NCBI GenBank assembly: GCA_003342895.1
Contig: PTFA01000050.1
Span: 3,707,284-3,771,283, forward strand
From: Casuarius casuarius
Taxonomy: Eukaryota; Chordata; Aves; Casuariiformes; Casuariidae
DNA length: 64,000 bases
Direction of reading: 5' to 3'
Under the pieces are notes generated by a model that was not told the DNA's origin, made no database searches, and was given only the letters and a program-made list of their open reading frames with translations. This document shows, piece after piece, positions 12,440 through 24,800 of the stretch (its first letter is position 1; every line of letters starts with the position of its first letter). Position numbers and translations under genes: made by a program.

Positions 12440-12545
12440 AGAAGGTGAAGAAGAGGCACAGAGTTAGCAGAGTGATGTGCCAATGGTTAGTCAGTGCCAT
12501 AGTGGCAGACGCAAAAATAGATTCCAGATCTCCTTTTCCCCATCT
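12440..12545 (+). repeat. MIR-like SINE fragment
   Basis: The order of blocks follows MIR: GAGGCACAGAG, then a degraded 'tgcccaaggtca' segment (TGCCAATGGTTAGTCA), then AGTGGCAGAC followed by GATTCCAGATCTCC, matching the 'agtggcagagccgggattcgaacccaggtct' end of the core. Divergence is high, as in old SINEs. The call is by eye; a RepeatMasker run would confirm it. Confidence 0.5.
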
Positions 12546-15500
12546 AGAGTATAAGTGACACCTCCTGATTACTGGGACTGCTCCTGTAGTGGTTATGGAT
12601 TAAATTCTAGTGTTGCATACATCTGTTCCCTCCCTCCGATGAAATTGAGGCTAAGCGTACTTTGAAAAAGTTTGCTTATCTCCTAATGCTGTAAACAAGC
12701 AGGAACACTCATATGCAAGATGAATTCAGCTGAACTAAAGAGGGCACATGGTTGGGCAAGGAGATATATCTTGTCTGTTATCAAAACAAATGGTAGAGAC
12801 TGTGCACCACTCTATTTAGAAAAGTCTTTCCAGACCAAAGGATGCCATCCTTACATGACAAAACGAGTAGATCTATACTTTGCTATAAAACTAGAAAAAT
12901 TTATGAAGGTTTGAAGTTATGAAGATTTCTTTCCAGTTTCTTGCCAGGTGGAACAAGCATGGAGTCTGTTCATTAGAATCTGGATTAAGGCTATTTTCTT
13001 TGTGGTTAAAGAATGAAGACATAGAACAGAAAGTCTCATCGTATATTAGTGTGTAGGAGGATGGGAAGTACAAAAAGGAGTATTCAGGAAAGGTCTCTGA
13101 AACATATAGAGTGGGTATATGGAGAGAGTTATATTTCACAAGCAAAAATTAGACAATTTGTTTGAAAACTAAATTATTAAAATTTAAATTTAAAATATTA
13201 AAACATTTATATTTCAGACTAGATTGTGTTTGTGAGTTGTAACAATTTACCAGGCTGGCATAGACAATAGTATTGTCTCCATGTGTTGCTGTGCAGACTA
13301 TAACTGTGGAAGGACCTGGGTGGTATTAAATCATATCTTACTGCAGAACACAAGTTTAACTGGCTTAAAATTTTACGGTTACTAACATTTGATCTGACTT
13401 AACTGCCTATCTGAGAATTGTCTATTCTACTAATTGATTTGGCCCTCTACTCTAACGATGTTGGAAATATGTGTACATTTTCTGTTGTGCACATTTCAGA
13501 AGAAAAAATGGCATTATATATATATAATTCAATATACAATGAAAATGGAAACTATCATATCCTGGGTGGGGGGGATTACAGATATAACAAAGCTAACAAC
13601 ATACGCTGTGAAGATACATGGCTAGATCTATAGGCAGCAGCATTTTACTTCTGCTTAGGTTATGATCTTCTGATAATGGATACAGTAAGCACAGTAGTTG
13701 CTTATAATACCCTGGAAAACCATAGCAGTTTTATGGAGATTGTATTCCTCCACTTTGTGATTACAAGGTATGAAATTATGTAGTTGGAGAAACTGTCGTG
13801 GTGAAGGACATTCATACTAAATAGCATGGTTCTGTCCCAAAATGCAGACTTACTAAAAGAGAGCAGTAACTCATATCATAGATAGCAAATACTAAAAGAG
13901 CATGCATCAAGTCTTTTAGTAGAGAAGTATCTTTGTGTCAAAATATGGAAGTTAACACCTGTCCCACCTCATGGATATTGGCAGAAAATGAATATGAGAA
14001 ATAGTTTTCTAGAAAATAAACCAAAGAAATGTAATCCAAAGTTCATGAACATGAGTTATATGACAGAATATCCTCCAGCCCTGCAGAATAGAAAGTCAAG
14101 GTAGGAAGACAATTGAAAATATATTGACTCAACTTAAGCTTTCTTGAAGTACTGTACTCTTTTAAGTGACCCATGTCACTGAAATATATTGTATAGCTGT
14201 TATGTTATGCAGATGTTGGCTTTAGAGTGTCTGAATGTCTAAATCAGGGCCTGTCATTATGCAGCTCATCCTAGACAAGATTCATAGTCCCTTGCACTTG
14301 CAAAAAGACAAAGCTGCTTTCACGACATTTCTGCTGAGACAGAAAAAAAGAGCAGGAAGGATTTCACTGTGTCCTCTTAACAGAGTTGTGGGAAAGGAGA
14401 TGTGGTACATGCTGTGACAGGTTGTAGCCTCACATGTGTTCCCTCCTGTACCAGTTGTTCGCTGAAGCTTTCTGCCCACATTATATTGAAGACTTCTGCG
14501 ATAAACCCAGAAGGACTCATAAAGCAAGGTGGTGCATTGAGCATGTAATTTAGCTCACAGGTGAACAGGATATATACTGGAATGATGGTTAATTGGTATT
14601 GTGGAAACACCTAACAGACCCAGCTGAATTAAGTTCTGTTATGGAGGTGATCTGTAACTTCAGAGTAACAGATAGGCCGTGGCATGAAGGCTTTACATGA
14701 CTGAATTGAGGATCTGAAGAATTGAGAGGGGGATGCAGAGACATGAAGAGTTTGATGGCTGTTATTCATGTAAGGTTTGTTTTTCCTTTAATTTTTTAGT
14801 GATCTGGTAGTTTTGTATGTTGTTTTGTTAGTCTGCATAACAGTAAATGTTTTGGAGCAAGCTTCTGATGTTTTGTATTCAATTCTGATGCATGGATGAG
14901 TGATTTGGAGGGAAAAAATAGAGTTTTGTGCTTGGAAAAATAAACAACTCTTGATTTCTAAGGACAAATTTTTAACATGACATTTTGCTATGCCTATGCT
15001 AGTCTGTTTTCGTGTTGGCTTTAGTCATTTTGTTGCTACATGTTAAGTAGCAAGATATAAAGTTTTGATAATATTTTAGTGAAAAAACATATGTAGATGT
15101 TTGTCTAATTTGTATATAAGCGACTAAGTGTTTGGATAGACCACTTATTCCATTATGCTAGTTTAATTCCCCATGAAGGAATTACTGCATTTTAGAGAAA
15201 AATAATTTAGAAATAACTTCTGAAAACCTTGCTATGGTGCTCATCAGTGCCTTGGGGATCTAAATATGTTTTAAAATTTGGACTGGTTAAATGCAATAGT
15301 TTTCTCTAAGATTGATACAGCCTATGTGGAGGTCAGCCCTGATACAAATAGGCACACTCGAATGAACTTCTGCCTGTCTGCGTTTGTCCCAAAGACTTAA
15401 GCAGACTGCCTTCAAGGAGCCTTGTAATTGCTCCCTTATCAAAGCGTGGTGCTGTAACCTACAATGATGAGTTATTGCTAATCTGTTAACAGAAGATCCT

Positions 15501-15611
15501 GTAGGCAGAAATCTGTATAAAAGTCCTGCAGACCAATATATATAATGGTAATTCTTGGAATATACAAAGAGGTCTTCACCCATGGTCTCCAAAGCCTTAT
15601 TACTAAGGAGC
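12546..15611. other. Unassigned non-coding stretch
   Basis: Nothing gene-like is visible. It contains an AT-only patch near 13168-13210, a G7 run near 13566 in a GGGTGGGGGGG context, and chance-length ORFs. Confidence 0.6.
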
Positions 15612-15672
15612 GTGTATCATTATTTTCATTGACAGATAGAGAAAGTGAAGTGCAAGAAAGTCAAGGGTTATG
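15612..15672 (+). repeat. Possible MIR fragment
   Basis: TATCATTATTTTCATTGACAG followed by ATAGAGAAAGTGAAG and AAAGTCAAGG parallels the MIR segment 'attatccccattttacagatgaggaaactgagg ... aggtca'. Only about 60 bp can be followed, so the call is tentative. Confidence 0.35.
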
Positions 15673-18163
15673 TAGAAAGAGGTCTGCTTAGGCAATTTTG
15701 CAAAACCTGTAGTTTGAATCAGTAATAAAGAAAATGATAGAAACAAATCTTTTAGGGAAACGTCAGTTTGTATTGTTAAGGGTGTTATCTACATATTTCT
15801 TTTTTTCTTCAAGATCTGTTGCAATCTGAAAATATCTGCATCATTATATATACATACCTGTTGCCTGTAAATTTACAGACACTTTCTAAGTAATGGTAAT
15901 CCTCTGTGTGTTTTCTTTCCCTGTTTTGATTTGGCTGTTAATATATTAAGCCTATTTAATAATTGTAAGAAGGAATATTATGTTTGTTTGAAGAAATGAA
16001 ACCAGTTGAACTCAATATTCTTACCCTCTCTCTTCTGCTTTTCAGTGGGTGTGATACTTATCTAGATATCACTTGGCTTTTCTGTGGTGTTTTTTTTGTT
16101 CTTTTGGTTTTTGGGTTTTTTACAGTTTGTTTTAATTAAAATTCCAGTTTGTTTAAATAATTTTGTGGACAACACAAAGACAAGTATCTTCTTGCTGTCA
16201 AGTCATCCAATTGTAATGAATAGTTCTCCAGGAGCTTTAGCTTTTTTTCTTTTTCTTTTTTAAACAGAGCAACTTTTGTTCCAAAAGGTACTCCAGAGGT
16301 TTGAAAGGCACTTTGAGGTCCAAAGATAAAGACAGAGAATTTTTGGAAGTGTCTAGGTACATAAATACCTCTGAAAGCCTGTAGTGCTTAAGATACTTTG
16401 GAAAGTGTGACCTTAATGCCTAATCACTCGCATCTTTGAAAATCACATCTTTTGCATTCATACAATATCACCAAAATGTGACTGCCTCGGGAAAGGGAGA
16501 TCAGCTGTGGATTTACAGTGGGGGGTAAATGTGCTTTAGGTCCCATGCCAGTAGCACCATCTGGAGCAGTACATCATGTGGCACAGGAATGCACAACTGC
16601 AGCCACACGGCCGTGCAACATGTCCATGCAAACTGGAGCTGTCTCTGCCCCAAATGCTGCTACAGGTTATCACGTGATCTCCTGTACTCAAAGAGGGCAA
16701 AAATAGGACTGATTCCGTAGTAGTGAAACAGTGGACTTGCTAAACTTATGGGGTTGTAGTTCCAATTCTGATGGGATATAAGAGAGACTCAAAGCTGGAG
16801 GCATAAACCTGAAGCAGATTGTACCATGGCAGCTGCACAGGACCTAGCAGTCTGAACTTCAAAATATGTGAGGAATGCTACGCTGGCTTCACTGCAGTTG
16901 TTGCTGGGGAACTAGATTGCTTTTAGGGGTTCCTCTTGTGTTTGCTCGACTTCCTTATGGGTTCATTTGTTTGTAAGATATTCAGCATCACAGCTAGTAG
17001 TTCTTCACTTGCTCATGTAAAAGATAGCAAGTTCAGTATCTTGTTGTAGAGACTGACATTGGTAGACTTTCATAAAAGCTTCAGCGTACTTCAAAGTGTC
17101 TGGTTTTGTCTAAATCTGGCACAGGATGGTACTTCTTCAAAGCAGAAAGAGCATTTCCAGTATGAAGTATGCCACAGAGCCATTCCGAATGCCTTTAGCC
17201 CATTAAATGTGTGATGCTTTGATCTTAGGTTGATGTGAAATCAGTGCCTCTTGCCCCAGAAGCGTTCCTTAACAAACTCCCAATCTGTCTCATGGGCTTT
17301 TGTTTTGCTGATGGTTTCCAGGCGCCTACTTCATCCTCTACCAGTAACCTTTGTTGTGACTGCTGTTCGATACAGCAGTAAGCATAAAGTTTACTTGAAA
17401 ATCTTGTGCACAAGCTATCTTCTAGAAAAATAAGCTGTTGTGGTTTTAAAATACAGCAGGCAACAGAAGGCTGACATAAAACTGTGCTAACAATCACAGT
17501 GATTCGGTATGACTGACAATGCCATTAATCTGCCTGTACTGACAGTTGTGAAGTAAGCTTCTTACAAGTGTTTGTCTGCTTCAGTATTCCCTTGTGTTTA
17601 ACTAGTGATAAGGAGAGGATGGTCCATTTAACCATAAAGGCTTTTACCAGCTGCCTGTGTATTTACTAGCACAGTTCTTATTGCACAAAAATAGTTTATA
17701 GTACAATGGCATTAATATCTGATTACAGAAGTGTTTTGTGATATCTTTTGTCTTGTGAATTGTTTAATACGAAGCAACCATGCAGAAATGCTTGGATGTG
17801 TGAAGTTAGAGAGCAAGTTAATTAAGCTGCAAGAGCCGGTGCACTTGCAAATGGAATATTGAACATACTAATTCATTCATGAAAGAAGATTGGTTGTGGG
17901 TTTAAAAGAGGAAAAAATCTGTGAGCATATCCTTCTAAATTCTAGAAGTGTCATAACTGGTAAAAATATACAGAGCCTTAGCAGTTACATTTGAGTTTAA
18001 TTTGGAAGTACACTTTGGGGGTTTTTAATGTTTTAACCAGCTTAAACCAAATCTTTTTAGTATGTCCACCCATGACTTTACTGCACCTGGCAAAAACAAA
18101 AAAGCAAAAATTCTCAGCTGCCTCTTCCTTTCTGAGGGAAAGTCTGATATTTCAAAAACACGT
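15673..18163. other. Unassigned non-coding stretch
   Basis: No gene is seen. A T-rich patch with interspersed G occurs at 16086-16130 and T/C-rich runs at 16240-16262. The rest is unique-looking sequence. Confidence 0.6.
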
Positions 18164-18256
18164 TTTTTTGGGGGGGGGGGAGGGGGGAGAGAGGAGTTGG
18201 ATTTTGTGAGGTGCATGTATTTTTGTCTTTTTTTTTTTGAGAGAGAGAGAGAGGAA
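18163..18256 (+). repeat. Low-complexity tract: T7-G11-A-G6, T-run and (GA)n
   Basis: A T7 run is followed by G11 (18170-18180), A and G6 (18182-18187), then AGAGAGGAG. About 40 bases on there is a T-run (about 18230-18238) and a GAGAGAGAGAGAGAG tract (about 18239-18253). The G-tracts supply at least four GGG runs within 18 bases and could form a G-quadruplex on the plus strand. Homopolymers like these also vary in length and are error-prone in assemblies. Confidence 0.85.
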
Positions 18257-19340
18257 CTGTGTGGTATTCCCATGGTCTGCAAAGGTGCCTTGAGTGGGTC
18301 TTGAGTTCTCACAAACTGGGTTAATCTGTGACTTTCACAAAGGGCATATGGTCTTGGAAAGAGCATATGGTCTGGGAAAAGGCATTTATCACAGTGCTGC
18401 AGAACCTTCCCAGATGGTTTATCTATAGGGTAAACTTGGGAGTTCACTTGGGAAGGCTGCACGCCTGCCTGGGGGATCAGTATAAGGTTTCATTACTTGA
18501 GCCAGGATGCTCAGCTCACATTGTAATCTATTCACTGGAACTGTTTTCTCTTAAAAATAGGTCAGAAATTAAGAAAAAACCTAGGCCACAGAGGCACTTT
18601 CTGGAAGTAATCCACATGACAGTGAAATTGCTATTTGGGAAGCTTAGAGCTTTCTGAGTTTCATTAACAATGTCTAATAAATACTCTGAAATTTGACTTC
18701 AATGTCATAGATCAGCAGCCGAATCCTGCAGCTCTTATTCGGTTAATCTTAATGGGACTACACACTTGTTTAAAAGTTTGGAAAAACTAGTCTCAATGAC
18801 TGAACTTTTTTTCCAGTTATTGCAGTATTGAACTGTTTGACATTTGTGAGGATTCTGTACAGTGGTTTTCTTTGGCACCAATTTTAGTAAGCATTAAGGC
18901 ACAGCTTAAATTCTCAAGTTAGAGGCATAATTATTAAAAAAAAAAATTAAATACATTTTCACAGTAGTGAAGAAAAAGATTGGAAAATGTTTTAAATCAG
19001 ATAATGTAAGTGGAAAAGCTCTTTTATTGTGTAGGTGCATTTTTCATTTCATCTAAAATTTATCTTGGAAAGTATGACAAAGAGATATTACGCTTTCTGT
19101 TTATTTCTTTTGGGGAAGAATGTTTTCCAACACTTTGTTTCACTTACCATCCCTATTGAGATAAAGAGAAAGGGAATGAATGACAGGTCATCAAGGAAAC
19201 TAGGAAGGTCATGACTCCTCTGTGGCAAAATTATATTAAAATAGAGATTAAAAAAAATGGGAGGAGAGACAGAAAGGTAGATGGTATTTTTTTGGCTCCA
19301 ACACTGAACTCTGATATTTGGAAGCAATTATTCTATGATT
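18257..19340. other. Unassigned non-coding stretch
   Basis: No gene or transposon is recognised. It contains a short tandem duplication at 18344-18379 (two copies of GCATATGGTCTKGGAAA, period 19, one mismatch) and an A10 run near 18936-18945. Confidence 0.6.
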
Positions 19341-19397
19341 TGATCTTGAACAAATGACATAATCTTTCTTTGTCCTTACAAAATGGAAATAAAATTT
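19341..19397 (+). repeat. MIR-like 3' core fragment
   Basis: GATCTTGAACAAATGACATAATC, then TTTGTCC, then TTACAAAATGGAAATAAAA parallels the MIR 'cttgggcaagttacttaacctctctgtgcctcagtttcctcatctgtaaaatggggataat' end. The spacing is right and divergence is high. The call is by eye. Confidence 0.45.
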
Positions 19398-21282
19398 CAG
19401 TGCTTTTGAAGTGGGTTTTTGGGGGAGGTGAGTTGTTTTGTTTTTAAGTTTTTTCCCTACCCTTTCGTCTTTCCCCTCCCTTCTGCCTTTTATGTGCAAG
19501 ACCTATGGCAGCAAGAGAAGTCTGTAGCCTCTGATACAAAGACTTGGCTTAACCACAATATGCCATAGAACTGTAACAGGATTTCTGGAGTTAAGCAATA
19601 TAGTGTTTGTAGGACACACATGCCACCTAGCATAAAGAAACCTTAGTCTGAGATGAGATACATAAGTACAGCTATGTTACTAAAATAATGCTGGCATACA
19701 TCTTCAATAATAGTTACTTGAATGAAAATGAAAGTAAACTATTTTTAATAATCTGTATTTTAAAGCAATGTCATGTAGCCAATAATTTTAGGATTTTATA
19801 ATATACGGGCATATACTGGCTGTACAGAGCCTGGTGCAAACAGTTAAGTGGGAGAAACTGGTCATGTAATTAATAGTAATGCTACTTATTAAGGTTGTCT
19901 GACGTTTCCTCTTTAAAATCCTGTTGTAAGTCTTAACTTTGCCAAATGTTATTCATTTGAGCTGATATTTTACATTTTGGCTGTCTGAATCAGTTTGAGT
20001 ATTTGTTTCTGAAAATTTCAGGCAAAATGCTTTAAGATTTTCCAAGAGTGAGTGTAGGAAAAAAATAAGTCAAAATATGAATTAGTCTTGCTCCAAAGTG
20101 GTTATCAGGTATCTTTATCTGGAGGCAAATAAATGGATTGGTTACTAGGAGATTTTTGTGTTTTCAGAGTACTATAGTATTTGTTTCAAGCACAGTTTGA
20201 GTTGCATCTGTAAACAGTCATATACTCTAGAAATAGTCTTCTGCCTTTTTCCCACCAGCTTGATCTTTTGTTCCTCCTCCCCTCTAACTTTCACTGTTCT
20301 AATTCTTTCCATCCCACCTTTGACTCTGTCACCATTTCTTATTATAGTTATAATCTCAGTTCATCAGGTTTCTGATTTCAGTCCCAGTCGTCTTGCCCAC
20401 TACTTACACAAATTACTTGTGTATTTAAAATAAAAATGTATTCTGAAAGGTGAATGTAGGAAAAAAATATGTATCTTTTAAAATTCATTGTGGCTGTTCC
20501 CTGTTTGTCTACTCAATGGCAAAGATAAGGTTTTGAGTTAAAAAACAGACAAACAAAAACTTAAAGGTCAATAGAATTTCATTTATAGAATCAAGGAATG
20601 CTTCAAAAGATACATGCTTGTTCACCACTTAATTTTAAGAGTAAAATTATTTTTTCAGCTTATAAAACTTAATTAAGTAGTTCAAATACTTGTGCTGAGT
20701 CCTTGAATATACATATATTTGAGTAAACAGAACACTCTGTTCTTTTTGGAGTGCTTCAGTACTGGTAGATTTTTACAGCTGTCCATGTGCAAATCAGGAT
20801 TTAAGATCCCCTATAAGCCCAGTGACTATAAAGTCTGTCTTACTGATATTGAGGCAAAAATAAGGGTCCAAGCTTGTGTACCAGACACCAAGATTACATT
20901 ACAAAACCTGCATTAGATGAGGAGGATGGGAGAAATAACTTTTTCATATATACATATGAGAATTTTGATATGGAAGCTGTTGTTTCCCTGAAATCTCAAC
21001 ATCATGTCTAAATAGCTTTTCTTTTCAGAGGAGCAAAGCCCGCATCTAGTTCATACTTTTTACTCTCTTTTAATCAAAGAGATTTTCACTCTCTTTTCGT
21101 TTACCTGGGATTTACCAGTACTCATGTTCCTTACCTTCTCTGTAGTGAGTGTATTTTGTGGTGCATAAGCATATTTGGAGAAAGACCATAACTATCTTTT
21201 ATTCTCCCTGCTATTGTGTTTGCTTAACAGTTAGTGCAAGATAAGGCCCAAGTTTGCTTACTAGACCAATATAATCATGGGT
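19398..21282. other. Unassigned non-coding stretch
   Basis: No gene is seen. A pyrimidine-rich section lies at about 20240-20400. It gives a 91-codon hydrophobic ORF on the plus strand that reflects the T/C bias rather than a protein family. Confidence 0.6.
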
Positions 21283-21855
21283 TAGTGCTACAAGGTCCCC
21301 TTCTCCAGGGGTTCTCCAGGTTGAACAAGCCCCACTCCCTGGCATCTCCTCACAGGGCACATGCTCCAGCCCTCACCATCTTGGTGGCTGCCCACTGAAC
21401 TCTCTTTCTCCAGTTTATTGATGTCCTGCTTGTTTCAGGGGACCCAAAGTGGGATGCAGTACTTTAGATGCAGCCTAAGGGGCCTGAGTAAGTGCGAGGG
21501 TATAATAACATCCCTCAATTTATGGTCTGTGTTCCTGTTAATACACCCCAGGATGTTGCTGGCCATCTTGGCTGCTAGGGCACGTTGCTGGCTCACATTC
21601 AGCTTACTGTTAACCGTGATTCCCACCTTCTTCTCAGTAGGGCTGCTCACAACCAGTTCATCCCCAACCTGTGTTCCTGCACAGAGTTAATCCTTTCCAA
21701 GTGAAGGACCTTGCATTTTTCCTACTGAATTTCATAAGGTTCCTGTTGGCCCATTCTTCCAGCCTACCTGGGTCCATCTGGATGGCAGCCCTGCCCTCAT
21801 ACCTATTGACTGGTCTCCCCAGGTGCTGTCATCTGCCAAATTGTTGAGGGTGCAA
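21283..21855 (-). mobile_element. CR1 LINE fragment, 5'- and 3'-truncated, decayed
   Basis: Read on the minus strand, this follows the CR1 ORF2 region downstream of the reverse-transcriptase catalytic box. It opens with CACCCTCAACAATTTGGCAG and ATGAC, equivalent to the 'SKFADD' segment (here L-A-D-D). It then runs through the typical 'latent GxxLx ... KVGITVNSKLNVSQQRALAAKMASNILGCI' region and reaches the 'GLFNLEN' segment near 21310. A 71-codon stretch of this frame is open at 21435-21650, while other parts are broken by stops and indels. The 3' UTR and the terminal ATTCTRTGA repeats are missing. It is a dead copy, older than the one at 28.9 kb. Confidence 0.88.
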
Positions 21856-24800
21856 GTTGTAACTTCTGAAGCTTACAGTAAAGCTGAAAATATTGAAGAG
21901 CTTCCTCACTGTGATTCTTGTCTGTCAAACTGCATGTTTGGATGTGATCAAGAATGTGATTGTAGAAATGGTTTCTGAAACTTTTAAAGGAAGCTTCTTA
22001 TGGAGTAAAACTTAGGTTGAAAAGCATGGAATGTTTCTCTCCATATGCACTTAAAATAAAGCTCGTTTATTAGTAGGATCATCTTTGCGTGTTGTTTTTA
22101 GGTACATATGTTAATTATGTACATATGTTAATTGGCATGCAAACATAACGGTTATTTGTTATATGTTTTATGCAAGGGAAATTATCTTCATCTGCAGCAT
22201 TTCAGTTTGATTTGGCATTTTCAGAACAGCCAAGGCATGTAAAACAGGGAGATCACACACACACAAAATCTGAGCATCAACGTAAAAGCTTCAACATTCC
22301 AGTCCTTCAGCAACAGTAAATCCTGCCAATGAAAACTAGCTAGATACCTAAGTAGAACAAATCAACAGGAAATAGCCCATGAAAAAGTTTCCACCAGAAA
22401 GCCTTTTTTAAAAAAAAAAAAAAAAAAAAAAAGCAGAGTAAGTATAAATTTTTCAGATTATATGCCCTTTTAGTCATCAAGGTATATCTGGGGAAGACAA
22501 GATCTTCTTAATGGTAACACAATTAGCAAATGGTATGGAATTGATCAGTATTCCATGTATTACCATTTTACTTTTAACTCTGACTTTTCAAGACATTCTT
22601 TGCCTGCCTGGTATGCTACATTTGCTAATTAACTCCATCTGCTGAAAGACTGGTCTGGCAGTTTAATAATATTAAGAGTTGCTTTATTAAAAAATTGTGC
22701 CTGCAAGTGCTACTGTTAGTAGCACAAAGGGAATTTAAGGCAAATTTATCCTAGCAAAATATCCACATTCTGCTGGTAACGTCACTAAATCTTAACTGAA
22801 TATTTTTATTGTTCTTCACATGTGAATGTTACAGAAAACAATATGCTATGCATTTTACTATGCAAAATACTAGGTTTAACAAAGTAATAATAATCACACT
22901 AGCCTTGTTCTATAGATCATGTTATGGAGGGTAAAGAAGTGCACTAAAAGCATGAAAGGACTTGAATTTTGCAGCTTTGAAACTGCAAGTAAGCTCTGCT
23001 AAATTTGGCAACTTTTTTCTTGGTGAATTCTGTTTGAGCATGATAATAGAGACGTGGTGTTCTATTTATTAGGCCCTATTCAGTATTTACTACTGAATTC
23101 AGAAGATTTGCCTGGCAGACTCATGGGACATACTGTGACATTCTTTAAGAATATGGGGAAGAAAGGAATATAATCATGTTTTCATGGATCCATACATTTT
23201 GAGTTGGTTTAGAATGTACATTGCCGCTGTATGTATGAATACAAAGTACCAGAAAATATTTGACATTTGTTCTGAGGTGAAATGAGACTTTGATATATTG
23301 GCTTGATTATTCTTATTGAATACTAAGCATGGCAGATTTCTGATTTGCCTTTTAACTCAGGCTTCTTCAGTATGTGTAGCTTATTAAAATTAAATAGCAC
23401 CCCTTTAAATAGGTAATGATTGCTATTCAAGGAATGATTGTGTCCTGCTTCTTAAGAAGCCACCAGAATCCCTCTGTGTCCATGCTTAGTCTACATGTTG
23501 TATGTAGTTAGTAAAGATAGTCATATTGTATTTTCATAACAGTGATAGCCAAACAACCAATAGACCACCTGGCCTGACATATAGATGAAAGGCAACTGCA
23601 CCTATTAATTTGGATGTTTACCCTAGGGTCCAGCTTTTTGCGCTCTGGGAGGCTAAATTACTTGTAGCTGCAAGCAGAGAATTAGGAGAGAGCATGCCAG
23701 TAAGACCCATCTTTTGGTGAGTAAATGGCTAGGTGAGAGATTCTCTTTTCTGTAGCTTGAACAATAAATTGCCAAGGAGAAAAAAAAAATCTCTAATATT
23801 CACAAGAATTTGATGTGAAGTTAATGTCATCCTGATCCTAAATTTGACCATCACTTTATAGGTAAACAAGTGAGCAAGATCTTTCACCCATGTATTGAAG
23901 CTCGGTGCTCCTTTTCAGCTGGGAGTGCCAGTCCACTTGGCCTGGTATTTATCTCTGCTGAAACCACTACCTCGTACTTCATAAAAATGAGGGTTGGTCT
24001 AGGGAGATGAGAAGAGCCTCTCACCCAAAATGAGAATACAACTGCCCAGTTGTACATTGTGGGCCTAGAAAGAGGGAATCCATGGTCCCTAAAAAGGCTT
24101 GAAGTATTATGAGATTTGATTAAAGTTTTCTTAGTGTAGAGCAGAATTATGAGTTTGTTGTGGGCAAAATGAAGCTTCCTGTATTTTCCATTAGCTATGA
24201 AGGGATACAGAAAGTTGGTGTGGGGAAGGGATCACTGTCACCATTCAGCCTTGCTCCTTTGTGCTCAAGCCGTATTATTTCTCATTAGAGATATATTCAG
24301 ATAAAGCAGATACTAAATGTATTTTAAGGACTTCAGGCACTGGGAAATCTGCCACCTGCCCTGATAAAAATGTGTATCAAAGATATTTGGACACTCACTG
24401 CTAGGAAATTTCAAAATTGACTTTGTCTTAGTTCGCTTCTGGCTTTGGACTCTTGTTATGTTTTTATCAGCAAAACTGAATTTTTTTTTCCTTCTTAATG
24501 TGCAAATACCTATTCATAGTGACTGTCACCTATCAACATTCTCCTTGACAAAGCTGCTCTGCTTCAACCTTCAATCCCCTGTGTCATTGTTAGGGCCTTT
24601 GTGCTGTAAACTCTGCAAAATATTTGCATTCTTGAAGTATGGGTATTAGAATTGAAGCAATGCTGTCTTTCCAAAGATATGCACAGATGCAAAGTACTAC
24701 ATTTCCACTTGATATTCCTTTTTTTCAAGTATGCCAAAATACATTGTAAAGAACTACTGCAGTAATAAAAAGATTAACCTGAGTATTACCACCCCTTTTT

